Below are positions 7,383-16,262 of a stretch of 43,172 nucleotides of DNA, one piece after another. Positions within the stretch are counted from its first letter, which is position 1. Each line of letters starts with the position of its first letter. The notes below the pieces were generated by a model that made no database searches, was not told the origin of the DNA, and worked only from the letters and a program-made list of their open reading frames with translations. Location: contig DKAS01000109.1 of NCBI GenBank assembly GCA_002448875.1, forward strand, positions 6,467 through 49,638, given 5' to 3'. The stretch comes from Proteobacteria bacterium UBA6920 (lineage in GTDB: Bacteria; Pseudomonadota; Gammaproteobacteria; SG8-11). The translations under genes were made by a program, and so were the position numbers.

Positions 7383-9701
7383 ATGATCATCAGCATCGTC
7401 AATCGGTCCGCGCACATCAGCGATGAGGAATTGCTCAATGTAATTCGTGCCATTAATCGCCAGATTAAAGAGGATTTCGAGCCTTACTGGAGCATGGGGG
7501 CGACCCTCAGGCTGGAGGGAGCCATCAACAAGGCAGCGGATCGGGTGAACCAGTCCGAGATGCGTGGCGATGCCATTCTCTATGTGTCCGATGAGGCCGA
7601 TGTCGCCGATGCGCTGGGTTACCATGAGGCGAACTATCGCGGCATACCTTACGGCTTCGTGTTCACCAAACTGTGCAAGGAGCTGGGGGAAGAGTGGACG
7701 GTAACGTTATCGCACGAGGCCCTGGAGCTGGTCGGCGATGCTCAGGGCAATCTGCTGGTCCAGGGGCCGCATCCCGAACACCCGCGGAAGCAGGTATTTC
7801 ACTGGTTTGAAATGTGCGACGCGGTGCAATCGCAGAAGTACAAAATCGATGGCGTCGAAGTCAGCAATTTCGTGCTGCCGCTGTATTTTACTCCCGGGGA
7901 ACAGGATGGCGGGCGTAACGACTTTCTCGGTGTACTTGATAAAAAGGGCAGGGCGTTGTCTTCCTTCGGGGTGGCTGAGGGCGGCTACATCGGTTTCTAC
8001 GACCCGGAAACCCAGACCCATGACACCTATTTCGCCGCTACTGATGCCAAGGCGCGGCGGCGCAGCGAGATCAAGAACGCCAACAAGAGCGGCCGCGGTT
8101 ATCTGCGTAAGCGCGGCGACGCCACCCTGGCGCGCGAGGAGGAGCATGCGCAGGTGCTGGGATCGCGTCCAGCGGACCCGATTCGCCATGTGGTGGTGTT
8201 GATGCTGGAGAATCGCTCCTTCGATCATATGCTCGGCGATGCCACCCGCCTGTACTCCGAGCTCGATGGCATACCCCAGGACGCCGACAAGAAATACAGC
8301 AACACATCCCGCAAGACCGGAAAAATCTACCGGCAACAACCCAATGCCGCGGAATCGGTGCCGATCGACCCGCCGCATGAACTTGCCGATGCCCTGCGGC
8401 AGATTGGCGACGCCGGCGGAACGGAAATGGCGGGATTCGTCGATGCTTATGAAAATGTTCGCGGCGTCGACGCCAACGATACCAGCCAGGTGGAGCAGGT
8501 CATGGCCTATTTTCCCATGGGTGATCGGGCAGCGGATGATAGTCTGCCGGCGCTGCATGCCCTGGCGCGGAACTTTCTGATTTGCGATCACTGGTTTTCC
8601 TCTCTGCCCGGGCCGACCTGGCCTAACCGTCTGTTCGCCCACAGCGGTACCTGCCTCGGTCATGTGTTGATGCCGTCGCGCGCCGATCCGGGGCACTTGT
8701 ACAACTACGATCAGCTCACCATTTACGATCGCTTGCAGCGGGCCGGCAAGAAGTGGCGCATTTATCATCGCGGTATTCCACAAAGCGTCATATTGACCCG
8801 TCTGTGGTCAAAGTACGGCACCAGCTTCATTACGGACGCTTTCGCCACCATGGGTGAGTTTTTCGCCGATGCCAAGGGGAATGAGGCGGATTTTCCCGCC
8901 TATACATTTATCGAGCCGGATTATTTCGGCGACGACGAAAACGATCAGCATCCGCCGGCTGATGTCTCGCCCGGCGATCGTTTGATCGCCAAGGTATATA
9001 ACGCATTGCGCGCCAACAAGGAGTTGTGGAATTCTACCTTGTTGATCATCACTTACGACGAGCATGGCGGCTTCTATGATCATGTACCGCCGCCGCCCAC
9101 CATCGCTCCGGACAAGCATACCCATGAATACAGTTTTACCCGACTGGGCGTGCGCGTGCCCGCCATCCTGGTGTCACCCTGGGTGCGGCGCGGGGTTTGC
9201 AGCACGACGTTCGACCACACCAGCATTCTGCGCTACCTGTGCGATAAATGGGGCATGGGTCCGTTAGGCGAGCGTACTTCGACGCGGGCGGGTCAGTATC
9301 AGGCCAATAGTTTTCATGATGAACTAACGCGCTATACCGCGCCCCGTCCGGATGACGACACACCGCCGACCATTGCCGGGCGCGGGCAAGCGCCGCGCGG
9401 TAAACGTGCGGCAGCGCCGGTGGAGGGCGCGCGCGAGGCGCTGATGTGTTTCATGGCCTCGATGACGGCAGCGGCGCCGGCGACCGGCCGGCGGGCGGCG
9501 GCGGTGAAACCGGTAAACAAGCTGTCGGACGAGGCCCTGCAAGCGCTTGCGCAAAAACGCTTCGCCGAGATAGCGTCGCTGCGGGACATCGCCAGGCTGG
9601 CGGCCACCAGCGGCAAGCGACCGGCGAAAAAGAAAGCACGGGCAGGCGCGGCGCGCGCCGCGAAGAAAAGCGCCAGGGGCAACGGTGGTCGCCGTCGCTA
9701 G
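7383..9701 (+). CDS. HExxE-domain / phospholipase C-like phosphoesterase fusion
   Basis: The 772-residue protein has three parts. Residues 1-260 form a separate domain with a metallopeptidase-like motif SHEALELVGD (His111, Glu112) and a downstream HWFEMCDAVQ (from 140). Residues 264-640 are a bacterial phospholipase C / acid phosphatase domain: VVVLMLENRSFDHML (Glu276, Asn277), SSLPGPTWPNR (Thr412, likely nucleophile region), TYDEHGGFYDHVPPP (Asp559, Glu560, His561) and FDHTSILR (His612). The C-terminal 40-50 residues are Ala/Lys/Arg-rich, like a histone H1 tail. No signal peptide is visible, unusual for this phosphoesterase family. Start ATG 7383 follows GGTAGGGAGC. Substrate and localisation are unknown; the family cleaves phosphodiester or phosphomonoester bonds. 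Confidence 0.85.
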   Translation: MIISIVNRSAHISDEELLNVIRAINRQIKEDFEPYWSMGATLRLEGAINKAADRVNQSEMRGDAILYVSDEADVADALGYHEANYRGIPYGFVFTKLCKELGEEWTVTLSHEALELVGDAQGNLLVQGPHPEHPRKQVFHWFEMCDAVQSQKYKIDGVEVSNFVLPLYFTPGEQDGGRNDFLGVLDKKGRALSSFGVAEGGYIGFYDPETQTHDTYFAATDAKARRRSEIKNANKSGRGYLRKRGDATLAREEEHAQVLGSRPADPIRHVVVLMLENRSFDHMLGDATRLYSELDGIPQDADKKYSNTSRKTGKIYRQQPNAAESVPIDPPHELADALRQIGDAGGTEMAGFVDAYENVRGVDANDTSQVEQVMAYFPMGDRAADDSLPALHALARNFLICDHWFSSLPGPTWPNRLFAHSGTCLGHVLMPSRADPGHLYNYDQLTIYDRLQRAGKKWRIYHRGIPQSVILTRLWSKYGTSFITDAFATMGEFFADAKGNEADFPAYTFIEPDYFGDDENDQHPPADVSPGDRLIAKVYNALRANKELWNSTLLIITYDEHGGFYDHVPPPPTIAPDKHTHEYSFTRLGVRVPAILVSPWVRRGVCSTTFDHTSILRYLCDKWGMGPLGERTSTRAGQYQANSFHDELTRYTAPRPDDDTPPTIAGRGQAPRGKRAAAPVEGAREALMCFMASMTAAAPATGRRAAAVKPVNKLSDEALQALAQKRFAEIASLRDIARLAATSGKRPAKKKARAGAARAAKKSARGNGGRRR

Positions 9702-9717
9702 CGATGGCCGGTGGGCA

Positions 9718-9739
9718 GAGCAACCGGCGCCGGTTGCTC
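9718..9739. terminator. Perfect 22-base palindrome after the phospholipase-like gene
   Basis: Arms GAGCAACCGGC and GCCGGTTGCTC (11 bases each, no spacer) start 16 bases after the stop at 9701. The RNA would form a strong hairpin, but no U-tract follows (AATGCAACG), so it may be an mRNA-end stabiliser or protein site rather than a classic terminator. Confidence 0.5.
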
Positions 9740-9999
9740 AATGCAACGCCTTTGCCGTCCCGGAGCCGGAGCCGCCGCTGACGGATAGTCTCGCTGGGGC
9801 ATAAACTCACGCATTTCCCGACAGTTACTGCCGGCCAGGGCCTTGGTATTGAAGGCCGGCTGGGTGAACAGGTTGTGGCTGGCAGCGCCCCTATCCTCCC
9901 TGCTGGCATTATGGGCATGTAGGCAGACGATTTCTTGAATACGATAGATCCCTCTGTGCTACTTTATCCCGGTATTTGTCTGAATATTCGGGGTGCGGT

Positions 10000-10863
10000 A
10001 TGGGATTTTCCGACTGGGTGATGGGGCACGAGCCGGTCATTCGCCTGAGTTTTTTCTTCGGTGTCCTCGCCGTTATGGCGCTGTGGGAACTGCTGGCGCC
10101 GCGCCGCGCATTGACTGTGTCCAAGACTCAGCGCTGGCTCAACAACCTGGGTCTGGTGGTGTTCAACACCTTGCTCCTGCGCTGGCTGTTTCCCACGACC
10201 GCTGTCGGTCTCGCGGCCTTCGCCGCCGACCACGGCTGGGGGCTGCTGAATCTCTACCCCCTTGCGGCGCCATGGGCGGTGCTGCTGGCGGTGGTGGCGC
10301 TGGATTTCATTATCTATCTGCAGCACGTGCTGGTGCACGCGGTGCCCGCGCTGTGGCGCCTGCATCGCGTGCATCACGCCGATCTCGATTATGATGTTAC
10401 GACCGGCGCGCGCTTTCATCCCCTGGAAATCATTCTGTCCATGCTGATCAAGTTCGCCGCCATCGTGGTGCTCGGGCCGCCGCTGCTGGCGGTGGTGCTG
10501 TTCGAGGTGATACTCAACGCCATGGCCATGTTCAATCATGCCAATGCACGTCTGCCCGCGGGTCTGGATAAAGTGTTGCGCTGGCTGGTGGTGACGCCGG
10601 ACATGCACCGGGTGCACCACTCGGTGGAGGACAACGAGGCCAACAGTAATTTCGGCTTCAATCTTTCTCTGTGGGACCGGCTGTTCGGTACCTATATTGC
10701 CCAGCCGCGCGCCGGTCATGCAGGCATGAGCATAGGCATTCATCATTATCGCGACCCCCGGCAGGTGGATAGGCTGCCGGGTATGCTGGCGCTGCCGTTT
10801 GTCGGCAAGGTCACCGGCTATGCCATCAATCGCCGTGAGTGGAGCAAGCCGGATGCGCCTTAG
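10000..10863 (+). CDS. Sterol desaturase / fatty acid hydroxylase family membrane protein
   Basis: The 287-residue integral membrane protein has the histidine clusters of the di-iron fatty acid hydroxylase superfamily: QHVLVH (His109, His113), LHRVHH (His122, 125, 126), FNH (180) and MHRVHH (His203, 206, 207). These bind a non-haem di-iron centre that uses O2 to hydroxylate or desaturate a lipid. Four to five membrane segments alternate with the clusters. The substrate is not deducible. ATG 10000 follows a purine-rich CGGGGTGCGG; TTG 9976 is an alternative. It overlaps the next gene by 11 bases, so both are probably co-translated. Confidence 0.85.
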   Translation: MGFSDWVMGHEPVIRLSFFFGVLAVMALWELLAPRRALTVSKTQRWLNNLGLVVFNTLLLRWLFPTTAVGLAAFAADHGWGLLNLYPLAAPWAVLLAVVALDFIIYLQHVLVHAVPALWRLHRVHHADLDYDVTTGARFHPLEIILSMLIKFAAIVVLGPPLLAVVLFEVILNAMAMFNHANARLPAGLDKVLRWLVVTPDMHRVHHSVEDNEANSNFGFNLSLWDRLFGTYIAQPRAGHAGMSIGIHHYRDPRQVDRLPGMLALPFVGKVTGYAINRREWSKPDAP

Positions 10864-11818
10864 TGTCGTCCGCCTGCTGCTGGCGGCGACGGTGATCGGC
10901 GGTGTCGCGGTCGTCTGGTACCGTCGTGATCTTGTCGATGCGCAACTGTTGCAGGCCTGGGTGACCGGTGCCGGCATGGCCGCGCCCCTGGTTTTTCTTC
11001 TCCTCTACGTACTGGGAACGATAGTGTTTTTGCCGGCGGCGTTCATCAGTCTGGCGGGGGGTGCCCTGTTCGGGCCGGTGCTGGGCGCGATCTACAGTCT
11101 TGCCGGCGCCACCCTGGGCGCGGCCGCAGCGTTCGGTATCGCCCGCAAGCTGGCCGCCGCCTGGGTGCAGCGACGGGCGGGCGGGCGTTTGCGCCAGCTG
11201 CTGCGCGGTGCCGAAGCCGAGGGTTGGCGCTTCGTCGCCTTTGTCCGCCTGTCGCCGATATTTCCGTTCAATGTGCTGAACTACGCCCTGGGTCTGACGC
11301 GCATCCGTTTTTCCCACTACGTCGTCACCAGCATCGTGTGCATGGCGCCCGGCTGCATCGCTTACAGCTATCTCGGCTACGTCGGCCGCGTAGCGATGAG
11401 CGGCGGCGCGGGCCTGGTGCAGAAAGGTCTGCTGGCCCTGGCGCTGCTGGCGACACTGGCGTTTCTGCCGCGCTTCATCGCCCGCCTGCGGCAGAAGCCC
11501 ATGCTCAGCGTCGCCGAGTTGAAACAGCGCCTGGACGCCGGCGAGGATCTGCTGCTGCTGGACGTGCGCAGCGCCGAGGAGTTCACCGGAGAGTTGGGGC
11601 ATATCGCCGGCGCCCGCAACATCCCGCTGGACCAGTTGCCACGGCGGCTGGAGCATTTGGCTGACTATGGCGAGCGACCGGTGATCGTGGTGTGCCGCAC
11701 CGATCGCCGCTCCGCCCGGGCGGCAACGTTGCTGGCGCGCGAAGGCTTCGCCGACGTGCATGTGGCCGCTGGCGGTATGACGGCGTGGAATGCCGATGGC
11801 TATCCAGCGGTGCGCTAG
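10853..11818 (+). CDS. TVP38/TMEM64 membrane protein fused to a rhodanese domain
   Basis: Residues 1-212 form a TVP38/TMEM64 (VTT/DedA-like) membrane domain with signature stretches FLPAAFISLAGGALFGPVLG and FVRLSPIFPFNVLNYALGL. Residues 217-321 are a rhodanese domain: LLLLDVRSAEEFTGELGHIAGA, then VVCRTDRRSARA with the active-site Cys281, and GGMTAWNADGYP. Rhodaneses carry sulfane sulfur on this cysteine; the fusion places that activity at the inner membrane, probably on the cytoplasmic side. ATG 10853 lies within the end of the hydroxylase gene (11-base overlap), with GGAG at 10841-10844. This family combination recurs in proteobacteria, but its role is not settled to my knowledge. Confidence 0.85.
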   Translation: MRLSVVRLLLAATVIGGVAVVWYRRDLVDAQLLQAWVTGAGMAAPLVFLLLYVLGTIVFLPAAFISLAGGALFGPVLGAIYSLAGATLGAAAAFGIARKLAAAWVQRRAGGRLRQLLRGAEAEGWRFVAFVRLSPIFPFNVLNYALGLTRIRFSHYVVTSIVCMAPGCIAYSYLGYVGRVAMSGGAGLVQKGLLALALLATLAFLPRFIARLRQKPMLSVAELKQRLDAGEDLLLLDVRSAEEFTGELGHIAGARNIPLDQLPRRLEHLADYGERPVIVVCRTDRRSARAATLLAREGFADVHVAAGGMTAWNADGYPAVR

Positions 11819-11941
11819 TGATCCACCTTCCCGGCGGCGAGGGGCAGCGATCCGGGGGTGGCCGTTCTCGTCAGGCAATGTCGGGGTTTCATTGTCGATG
11901 TTCGCCCGCGCTGGTCGTGTTGCCGCCTTGATCGCGCCGAC

Positions 11942-13210
11942 TCAGGATCCGTCCCAGGGATAATAGAAGAAGACGCTCAGCTCCGGTCCTTCCTCACCCA
12001 CGCCAAGGTCAGCCCGATAGACGCTGCCGGATTGCGTCACCAGGCGTAACCCAGCCCCGATGACCGTCCGTTGCTCCTTCCACAGGTCGTTCCAGGTTTC
12101 GGAGACGGTGGCGTGTTCGGCGAACAGCGCCACTTGATAACCGGTATGGGTGTCACGCCAGATGTAAAAATTGAACGGCGTCGCGTCACGCACGAAATTC
12201 CAGCGGTACTCGGCGCCGATGAACGCGACATGCGCGCCGCTGAAGCGGCCGTCGGGATAGGCGCGGAAACGATTCTCGCCGCCCAGCGAGCTGGCGGTGC
12301 CGTGTTTGCGCTGATTGACGAACATATCAATGAGGTTTTCCTCGGTCGTCAGGCATTGCTGGTCACCGGCCGCGCACTGCAATCCCAGTTCCTGACGGAT
12401 GACATTGCGGTCGATGGTGCCGCGCTTGCGAATGTTGGCGTCTGATTCGAAATAGTTCAATACCAGGGTATCGTTGGCGACAGTGGGGACAAAGAAATTC
12501 GCGTTGACTTCCGTCACATAGTAGTCCGGCTCGTTGCTTTGCTTGCGTGGAACGTCGGTGTAGCGCATATCCACTCTGAAGCCTTTTCTGGCATCGAGAT
12601 AGTCGTCGCTCAGATCGATCTGGGCGGCCAGCATGGTCGAGCGGTTGGAAAATTTATAGGGATCGCTGGGGCTGCTGATGATATTGCCCTTGGGATCCCT
12701 GACCTTGTAAATGTCGCCGCTGTTTTTGAAACGCATGGCCGAGAAGGTGAGTTTGCGGTCGAAAAAGGTCAGGTCCAGATTGAGGTTGCGTTCCAGGTAG
12801 GACGATATTTCCAGCAGCGTATAGTCGTTCTTGCCTGTGTCCATGCCGCGGCTGTCATAGTTGTTGACCACGACCGTGTTGATATCGAGCACCTCCGCAT
12901 GCAGAAACAGATGGTTGCGAACCAGGGGAATCTCGTCGAACACCACCACCTTGCCTCTGGCCTCGCCGGTGACCAGGATGACATTGGCGTCTATGGTCGT
13001 ATCGAACAGGTTGGAGAAGTTGCCCAGCAGAAACATCCCCTGGCCGATGCCGGGCATGGAATAGGGCAAGGGTGCCAGCAGATAGCCGTATTCGGTGGGG
13101 AACTGGTCTTTGCGCCGGTCGATCTCGGCGATGGCGGGTATGGCCCAGGTGGAGAAAACAGCGATCAGCCACGCAATCTGCGTCAGGCGAAGTGAACGAG
13201 TGTTTTTCAT
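11942..13210 (-). CDS. Omp85/BamA-superfamily outer-membrane barrel protein
   Basis: The 422-residue protein has a signal peptide (to about A28, IPAIA-E) and a body of alternating beta strands. The C-terminal part carries the surface-antigen (D15) signature: GGENRFRAYPDGRFSGAHVAFIGAEYRW, equivalent to the conserved R-G-Y loop and the following strand of BamA/TamA-type barrels. No POTRA domains are evident, so it is a short POTRA-less member, perhaps a porin-like or accessory barrel rather than an assembly factor. The ribosome site is AAGGGAAA ahead of ATG 13210, and a TATAAA lies on the minus strand at 13255-13260. It is convergent with the TVP38-rhodanese gene. Function beyond the barrel is unknown. 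Confidence 0.72.
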   Translation of the reverse strand: MKNTRSLRLTQIAWLIAVFSTWAIPAIAEIDRRKDQFPTEYGYLLAPLPYSMPGIGQGMFLLGNFSNLFDTTIDANVILVTGEARGKVVVFDEIPLVRNHLFLHAEVLDINTVVVNNYDSRGMDTGKNDYTLLEISSYLERNLNLDLTFFDRKLTFSAMRFKNSGDIYKVRDPKGNIISSPSDPYKFSNRSTMLAAQIDLSDDYLDARKGFRVDMRYTDVPRKQSNEPDYYVTEVNANFFVPTVANDTLVLNYFESDANIRKRGTIDRNVIRQELGLQCAAGDQQCLTTEENLIDMFVNQRKHGTASSLGGENRFRAYPDGRFSGAHVAFIGAEYRWNFVRDATPFNFYIWRDTHTGYQVALFAEHATVSETWNDLWKEQRTVIGAGLRLVTQSGSVYRADLGVGEEGPELSVFFYYPWDGS

Positions 13211-13369
13211 GGCTATTTCCCTTGGGGTTTTTATTGGTTAGTGAGAGCCATGCATTTATACGACGCCAAGAAAAAAATATCTGAAATACGGAAAATTACC
13301 AGTGGGGTCTCCTTGGGTGGCGAGAACACATTGGGTTCGGCCGACCAAGCCGATGAATACCTTGGAATA

Positions 13370-14296
13370 TCAGGGTGTCCGCTGGCGCAAACACAAATCC
13401 CAGTACGGCGTACCGGCGAAGCGCTGCGCCAGGAAATCGATGAAGGTGCGCACCCGTTGCGACAGGTGGCGGGTGGGCGGGTAGATGGCATAGGCCGCCG
13501 CCAGCGGGCGGCTGTAATCCTTGAGCAGGGGCAGCAGGGCGCCGGACTCGATTTCGCGGTAGACCAGAAACGACGGTACGAAGACGATGCCCAGGCCGGC
13601 TACCGCCGCGTCACGCAGGTACTCGCCGTTGCTGGCTTTCAGATAAGGACGGATTTTCACTTTCAACGGCTGGTTGTCGGCGGCAAACAGATGCCAATGC
13701 TCGAAGTCGCGCAGCAGGCTGTAGACCAGGCAGTGGTGATCGAGCAGCTCCTGCGGCGAGCATGGCGTGCCCCGGTGCTGCAGGTAGGCCGGGCTGGCGC
13801 ACATCACCGGTTGAATGTCGGTGAGGCGACGGGCGATCAGGCTGGAATCCGGCAGGCTGCCGATGCGGATCGCCAGGTCGAAGCCTTCCTCGATCAGGTC
13901 CACTTCACGGTCGTTGAAATCCAGATCGAACTCGATGTGCGGGTGGCTGAGCAGAAACTCATTGATGGCCGGGCCCAGGTGGGTGACGCCGAAACTCAGC
14001 GGCAGGGCCACCCTCAGGCTGCCCTGCAGCGTGCCGTGGGCGTGGGAGGCGGCCAGCTCCGCTTCCAGCACATCGTCCAGGATGCGCAGGGCCCGCTGAT
14101 GGAAGGCGCGCCCGGTTTCCGTCAGATTCAGCTGGCGGGTGGTGCGGTGAAACAGCTCGGCGCCCAAGTGGGCTTCCAGTTCCTTGAGGCGCCGGCTGAC
14201 CACCGATTTGGCCACCCCCAGGCGGTCGGCGGCGCCGGTAATGCTGCCGGCATCCACCACCTTTATAAAGGTATCCATGTTCTCGAAACGGTCCAT
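13370..14296 (-). CDS. LysR-type transcriptional regulator
   Basis: The 308-residue protein has the LysR pattern: an N-terminal winged helix-turn-helix (MDTFIKVVDAGSITGAADRLGVAKSVVSRRLKELEAHLG, residues 7-45 approximately) and a C-terminal periplasmic-binding-like effector domain (GSLRVALPLSFG, FDLAIRIGSLPDSSL, AVAGLGIVFVPSF). It is divergent from the pirin / glutathione transferase / CDGSH operon, and a perfect palindrome lies between them (14314-14338), the usual layout for a LysR regulator controlling its neighbour. From those targets the inducer may be a quinone or other electrophile, which is inference. Confidence 0.9.
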   Translation of the reverse strand: MDRFENMDTFIKVVDAGSITGAADRLGVAKSVVSRRLKELEAHLGAELFHRTTRQLNLTETGRAFHQRALRILDDVLEAELAASHAHGTLQGSLRVALPLSFGVTHLGPAINEFLLSHPHIEFDLDFNDREVDLIEEGFDLAIRIGSLPDSSLIARRLTDIQPVMCASPAYLQHRGTPCSPQELLDHHCLVYSLLRDFEHWHLFAADNQPLKVKIRPYLKASNGEYLRDAAVAGLGIVFVPSFLVYREIESGALLPLLKDYSRPLAAAYAIYPPTRHLSQRVRTFIDFLAQRFAGTPYWDLCLRQRTP

Positions 14297-14313
14297 GGGG
14301 CCTATTGTTGCAA

Positions 14314-14338
14314 ATATAAGAACTAATGGTTCTTATAT
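14314..14338. promoter_or_regulatory. Palindromic operator candidate between LysR gene and pirin operon
   Basis: Arms ATATAAGAAC (14314-14323) and GTTCTTATAT (14329-14338) form a perfect 10-base inverted repeat around TAATG. It is 17 bases upstream of the LysR start and 61 upstream of the pirin start, in a short AT-rich stretch between GC-rich genes. This fits a LysR binding site that serves both directions. Confidence 0.65.
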
Positions 14339-14399
14339 TGGCTGTTTATTCTTTAAAAAGCAACCTTCATACTGCCTGTACACTTTCAAGGAGGACGAT

Positions 14400-15266
14400 A
14401 TGAGCACCGCAGAACGACCCACCCGCTATATCCCCGCCATGGCGGTGTCCGAAGGCGCCGGCGTGACCGTGCATCGCACCATCGGCACCCCGGCCCTGCG
14501 CAATTTCGATCCGTTCATGCTGCTGGATCATTTCAGCAGCGACGACCCGGACGACTATATCGCCGGCTTTCCCGATCATCCGCACCGCGGCTTCAATACC
14601 TTCACCTATATGCTGGACGGGCGCATGGAGCATCAGGACAGCATGGGCAATACCGGTAACCTGGGGCCGGGCAGCGCGCAGTGGATGAAGGCCGCCAGCG
14701 GCGTGATCCATTCGGAAATGCCCAAGCAGAAAGACGGCTTGATGCGCGGTTTTCAGCTGTGGATCAACTTGCCGGCGGCGCACAAGATGGATCACCCCGA
14801 GTACCAGGAATACAGCGCCGAAGCGTTTCCGGTGGTGGATGCCGGCGACAGCCGGGTCAAGGTGCTGATCGGCCGCTACGCGGATACTGCCGCCCCCATC
14901 GTCGATGACATCACCGGCGTTTTGTATTTCGACGTGCAGGTGAAAGCCGGTGGCCGTTTTGCGTATGCGTTGCCGGCGACGCACAATAGCCTGATCTATG
15001 TGTTCGAGGGAGAAGGACAGCGCAACGACCAGGCGGTGCCCGAGCACACCCTGATCGCCCTGGGCAGCCAGGACCACGACTTGGATTTCATCGCCGGCAA
15101 ACGCGGTGCCCGCTTCGTCCTGATCAGTGGTAAACCCATTCGTGAGCCCATCGTGCAGTACGGCCCGTTCGTGATGAACACCCGCGAGGAGATAGAGCAG
15201 GCGATGCGCGATTTTCATTCCAACAATTTCGTCCGCGACCGCGCCTGGGTCAAACGGGATAAATAG
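14400..15266 (+). CDS. Pirin family protein (cupin, possible quercetinase)
   Basis: The 288-residue protein is a bicupin of the pirin family. Metal ligands are intact: His60 and His62 (FPDHPHRGF), His104 and Glu106 (GVIHSEMP). Other family stretches are FDPFMLLDHF and GFQLWINLPAAHK. Bacterial pirins include quercetin 2,3-dioxygenases, but many have unknown substrates. ATG 14400 follows AAGGAGG (14389-14395 region) closely; the longer upstream frame overlaps the LysR gene and is not used. It is the first gene of an operon with a glutathione transferase and a CDGSH protein, suggesting a quinone or aromatic-electrophile stress response under the divergent LysR protein. Confidence 0.92.
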   Translation: MSTAERPTRYIPAMAVSEGAGVTVHRTIGTPALRNFDPFMLLDHFSSDDPDDYIAGFPDHPHRGFNTFTYMLDGRMEHQDSMGNTGNLGPGSAQWMKAASGVIHSEMPKQKDGLMRGFQLWINLPAAHKMDHPEYQEYSAEAFPVVDAGDSRVKVLIGRYADTAAPIVDDITGVLYFDVQVKAGGRFAYALPATHNSLIYVFEGEGQRNDQAVPEHTLIALGSQDHDLDFIAGKRGARFVLISGKPIREPIVQYGPFVMNTREEIEQAMRDFHSNNFVRDRAWVKRDK

Positions 15267-15298
15267 CGGTGCCGTGTGGCACCAGGGGAGAAATGATC

Positions 15299-16249
15299 AT
15301 GGCCGCAAAACTGAAAGTCGTCGATGGTGCGTTCGTGCGTACGGAATCGACGTTTCGTCACTGGATCACCCGTGACGGCAGTGCCGGTCCCAGCGGGGAA
15401 GGCGGATTCGCCGCTGAGGCCGGACGTTACCATCTGTATGTTTCCTACGCCTGTCCCTGGGCGCATCGCGCCCTGATTTATCGCGCGCTCAAGGGGCTGG
15501 AGAAGGTGATTTCGGTGTCGGTGGTGGATCCGCGGATGCCGGCGGACAGCTGGCTGTTCGGCGACTATCCCGGCAGCACCCCGGATCACCTGTACGGGGC
15601 GAAGTATCTGTACGAGATTTATCAAAAAGCGGATCCCGGATTCGATCGCCTGGTGACGGTGCCGGTGCTGTGGGATAAGCAGCGGCAGACCATCGTCAAC
15701 AACGAGTCTTCGGAAATCATTCGCATGTTGAATTCGGCGTTCGACGCTTTCGGCGATGCCAGCCTGGATTTTTATCCACCGGCGCTGCGCGCGCAGATCG
15801 ATGCCGTCAATGCCATGGTCTATGACAGGATCAATAATGGCGTCTATCGCGTCGGCTTTGCCACCGACCAGGCTATCTACGAACAGGCCTTCGACGAGCT
15901 GTTCGCCGCCCTGGACGAGCTGGAGCAACGTCTGGCGTCACAACGTTATCTGCTGGGTAAGCGCATCAGCGAAGCTGACTGGCGCCTGTTCGTTACCCTG
16001 CTGCGCTTCGATGCGGTGTATTACAGCCACTTCAAATGCAACAAGAAGCGCATCGTCGATTACCCGAATCTCTGGGCCTATATGCGCGATCTCTACCAGG
16101 TGCCGGGTGTGGCGCCGACGGTGTACATGGATCATATCAAAACGCACTATTTCGCCAGCCATCCCTGGATCAACCCCACTGGCATCGTGCCCAAGGGCCC
16201 GGAGATCGATTTTTCACCAGCCCACGATCGGGGCAATTTATCCGAATAG
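15299..16249 (+). CDS. Glutathionyl-hydroquinone reductase (xi-class glutathione transferase)
   Basis: The 316-residue protein matches the YqjG/PcpF group. Residues 45-60 contain the catalytic cysteine motif YACPWAHR (Cys52), followed by the thioredoxin-fold half (VPVLWDKQRQTIVNNESSEIIRML) and an all-helical C-terminal half. Such enzymes use glutathione to reduce glutathionyl-hydroquinones in the cytoplasm. ATG 15299 is preferred over ATG 15293 because GGGGAG (15285-15290) would be only two bases from the latter. It lies 32 bases after pirin and 13 before the CDGSH gene, so the three form one operon directed at quinone-type electrophiles. Confidence 0.9.
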   Translation: MAAKLKVVDGAFVRTESTFRHWITRDGSAGPSGEGGFAAEAGRYHLYVSYACPWAHRALIYRALKGLEKVISVSVVDPRMPADSWLFGDYPGSTPDHLYGAKYLYEIYQKADPGFDRLVTVPVLWDKQRQTIVNNESSEIIRMLNSAFDAFGDASLDFYPPALRAQIDAVNAMVYDRINNGVYRVGFATDQAIYEQAFDELFAALDELEQRLASQRYLLGKRISEADWRLFVTLLRFDAVYYSHFKCNKKRIVDYPNLWAYMRDLYQVPGVAPTVYMDHIKTHYFASHPWINPTGIVPKGPEIDFSPAHDRGNLSE

Positions 16250-16262
16250 GAAGGAGAACGTC

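Noticed and set aside
7707..8783. 358-codon minus-strand frame
   Set aside because: Antisense to the well-supported phospholipase-like gene; composition is that of a GC-rich shadow.
9964..11878. Two long minus-strand frames opposite the hydroxylase and TVP38-rhodanese genes
   Set aside because: Gln/His/Arg-rich shadow sequences with no domain; the plus-strand genes have complete motifs.
12539..13195. 218-codon plus-strand frame
   Set aside because: Antisense to the Omp85-type gene, which has a signal peptide and D15 signature.
13241..14326. 361-codon plus-strand frame
   Set aside because: Antisense to the LysR gene.
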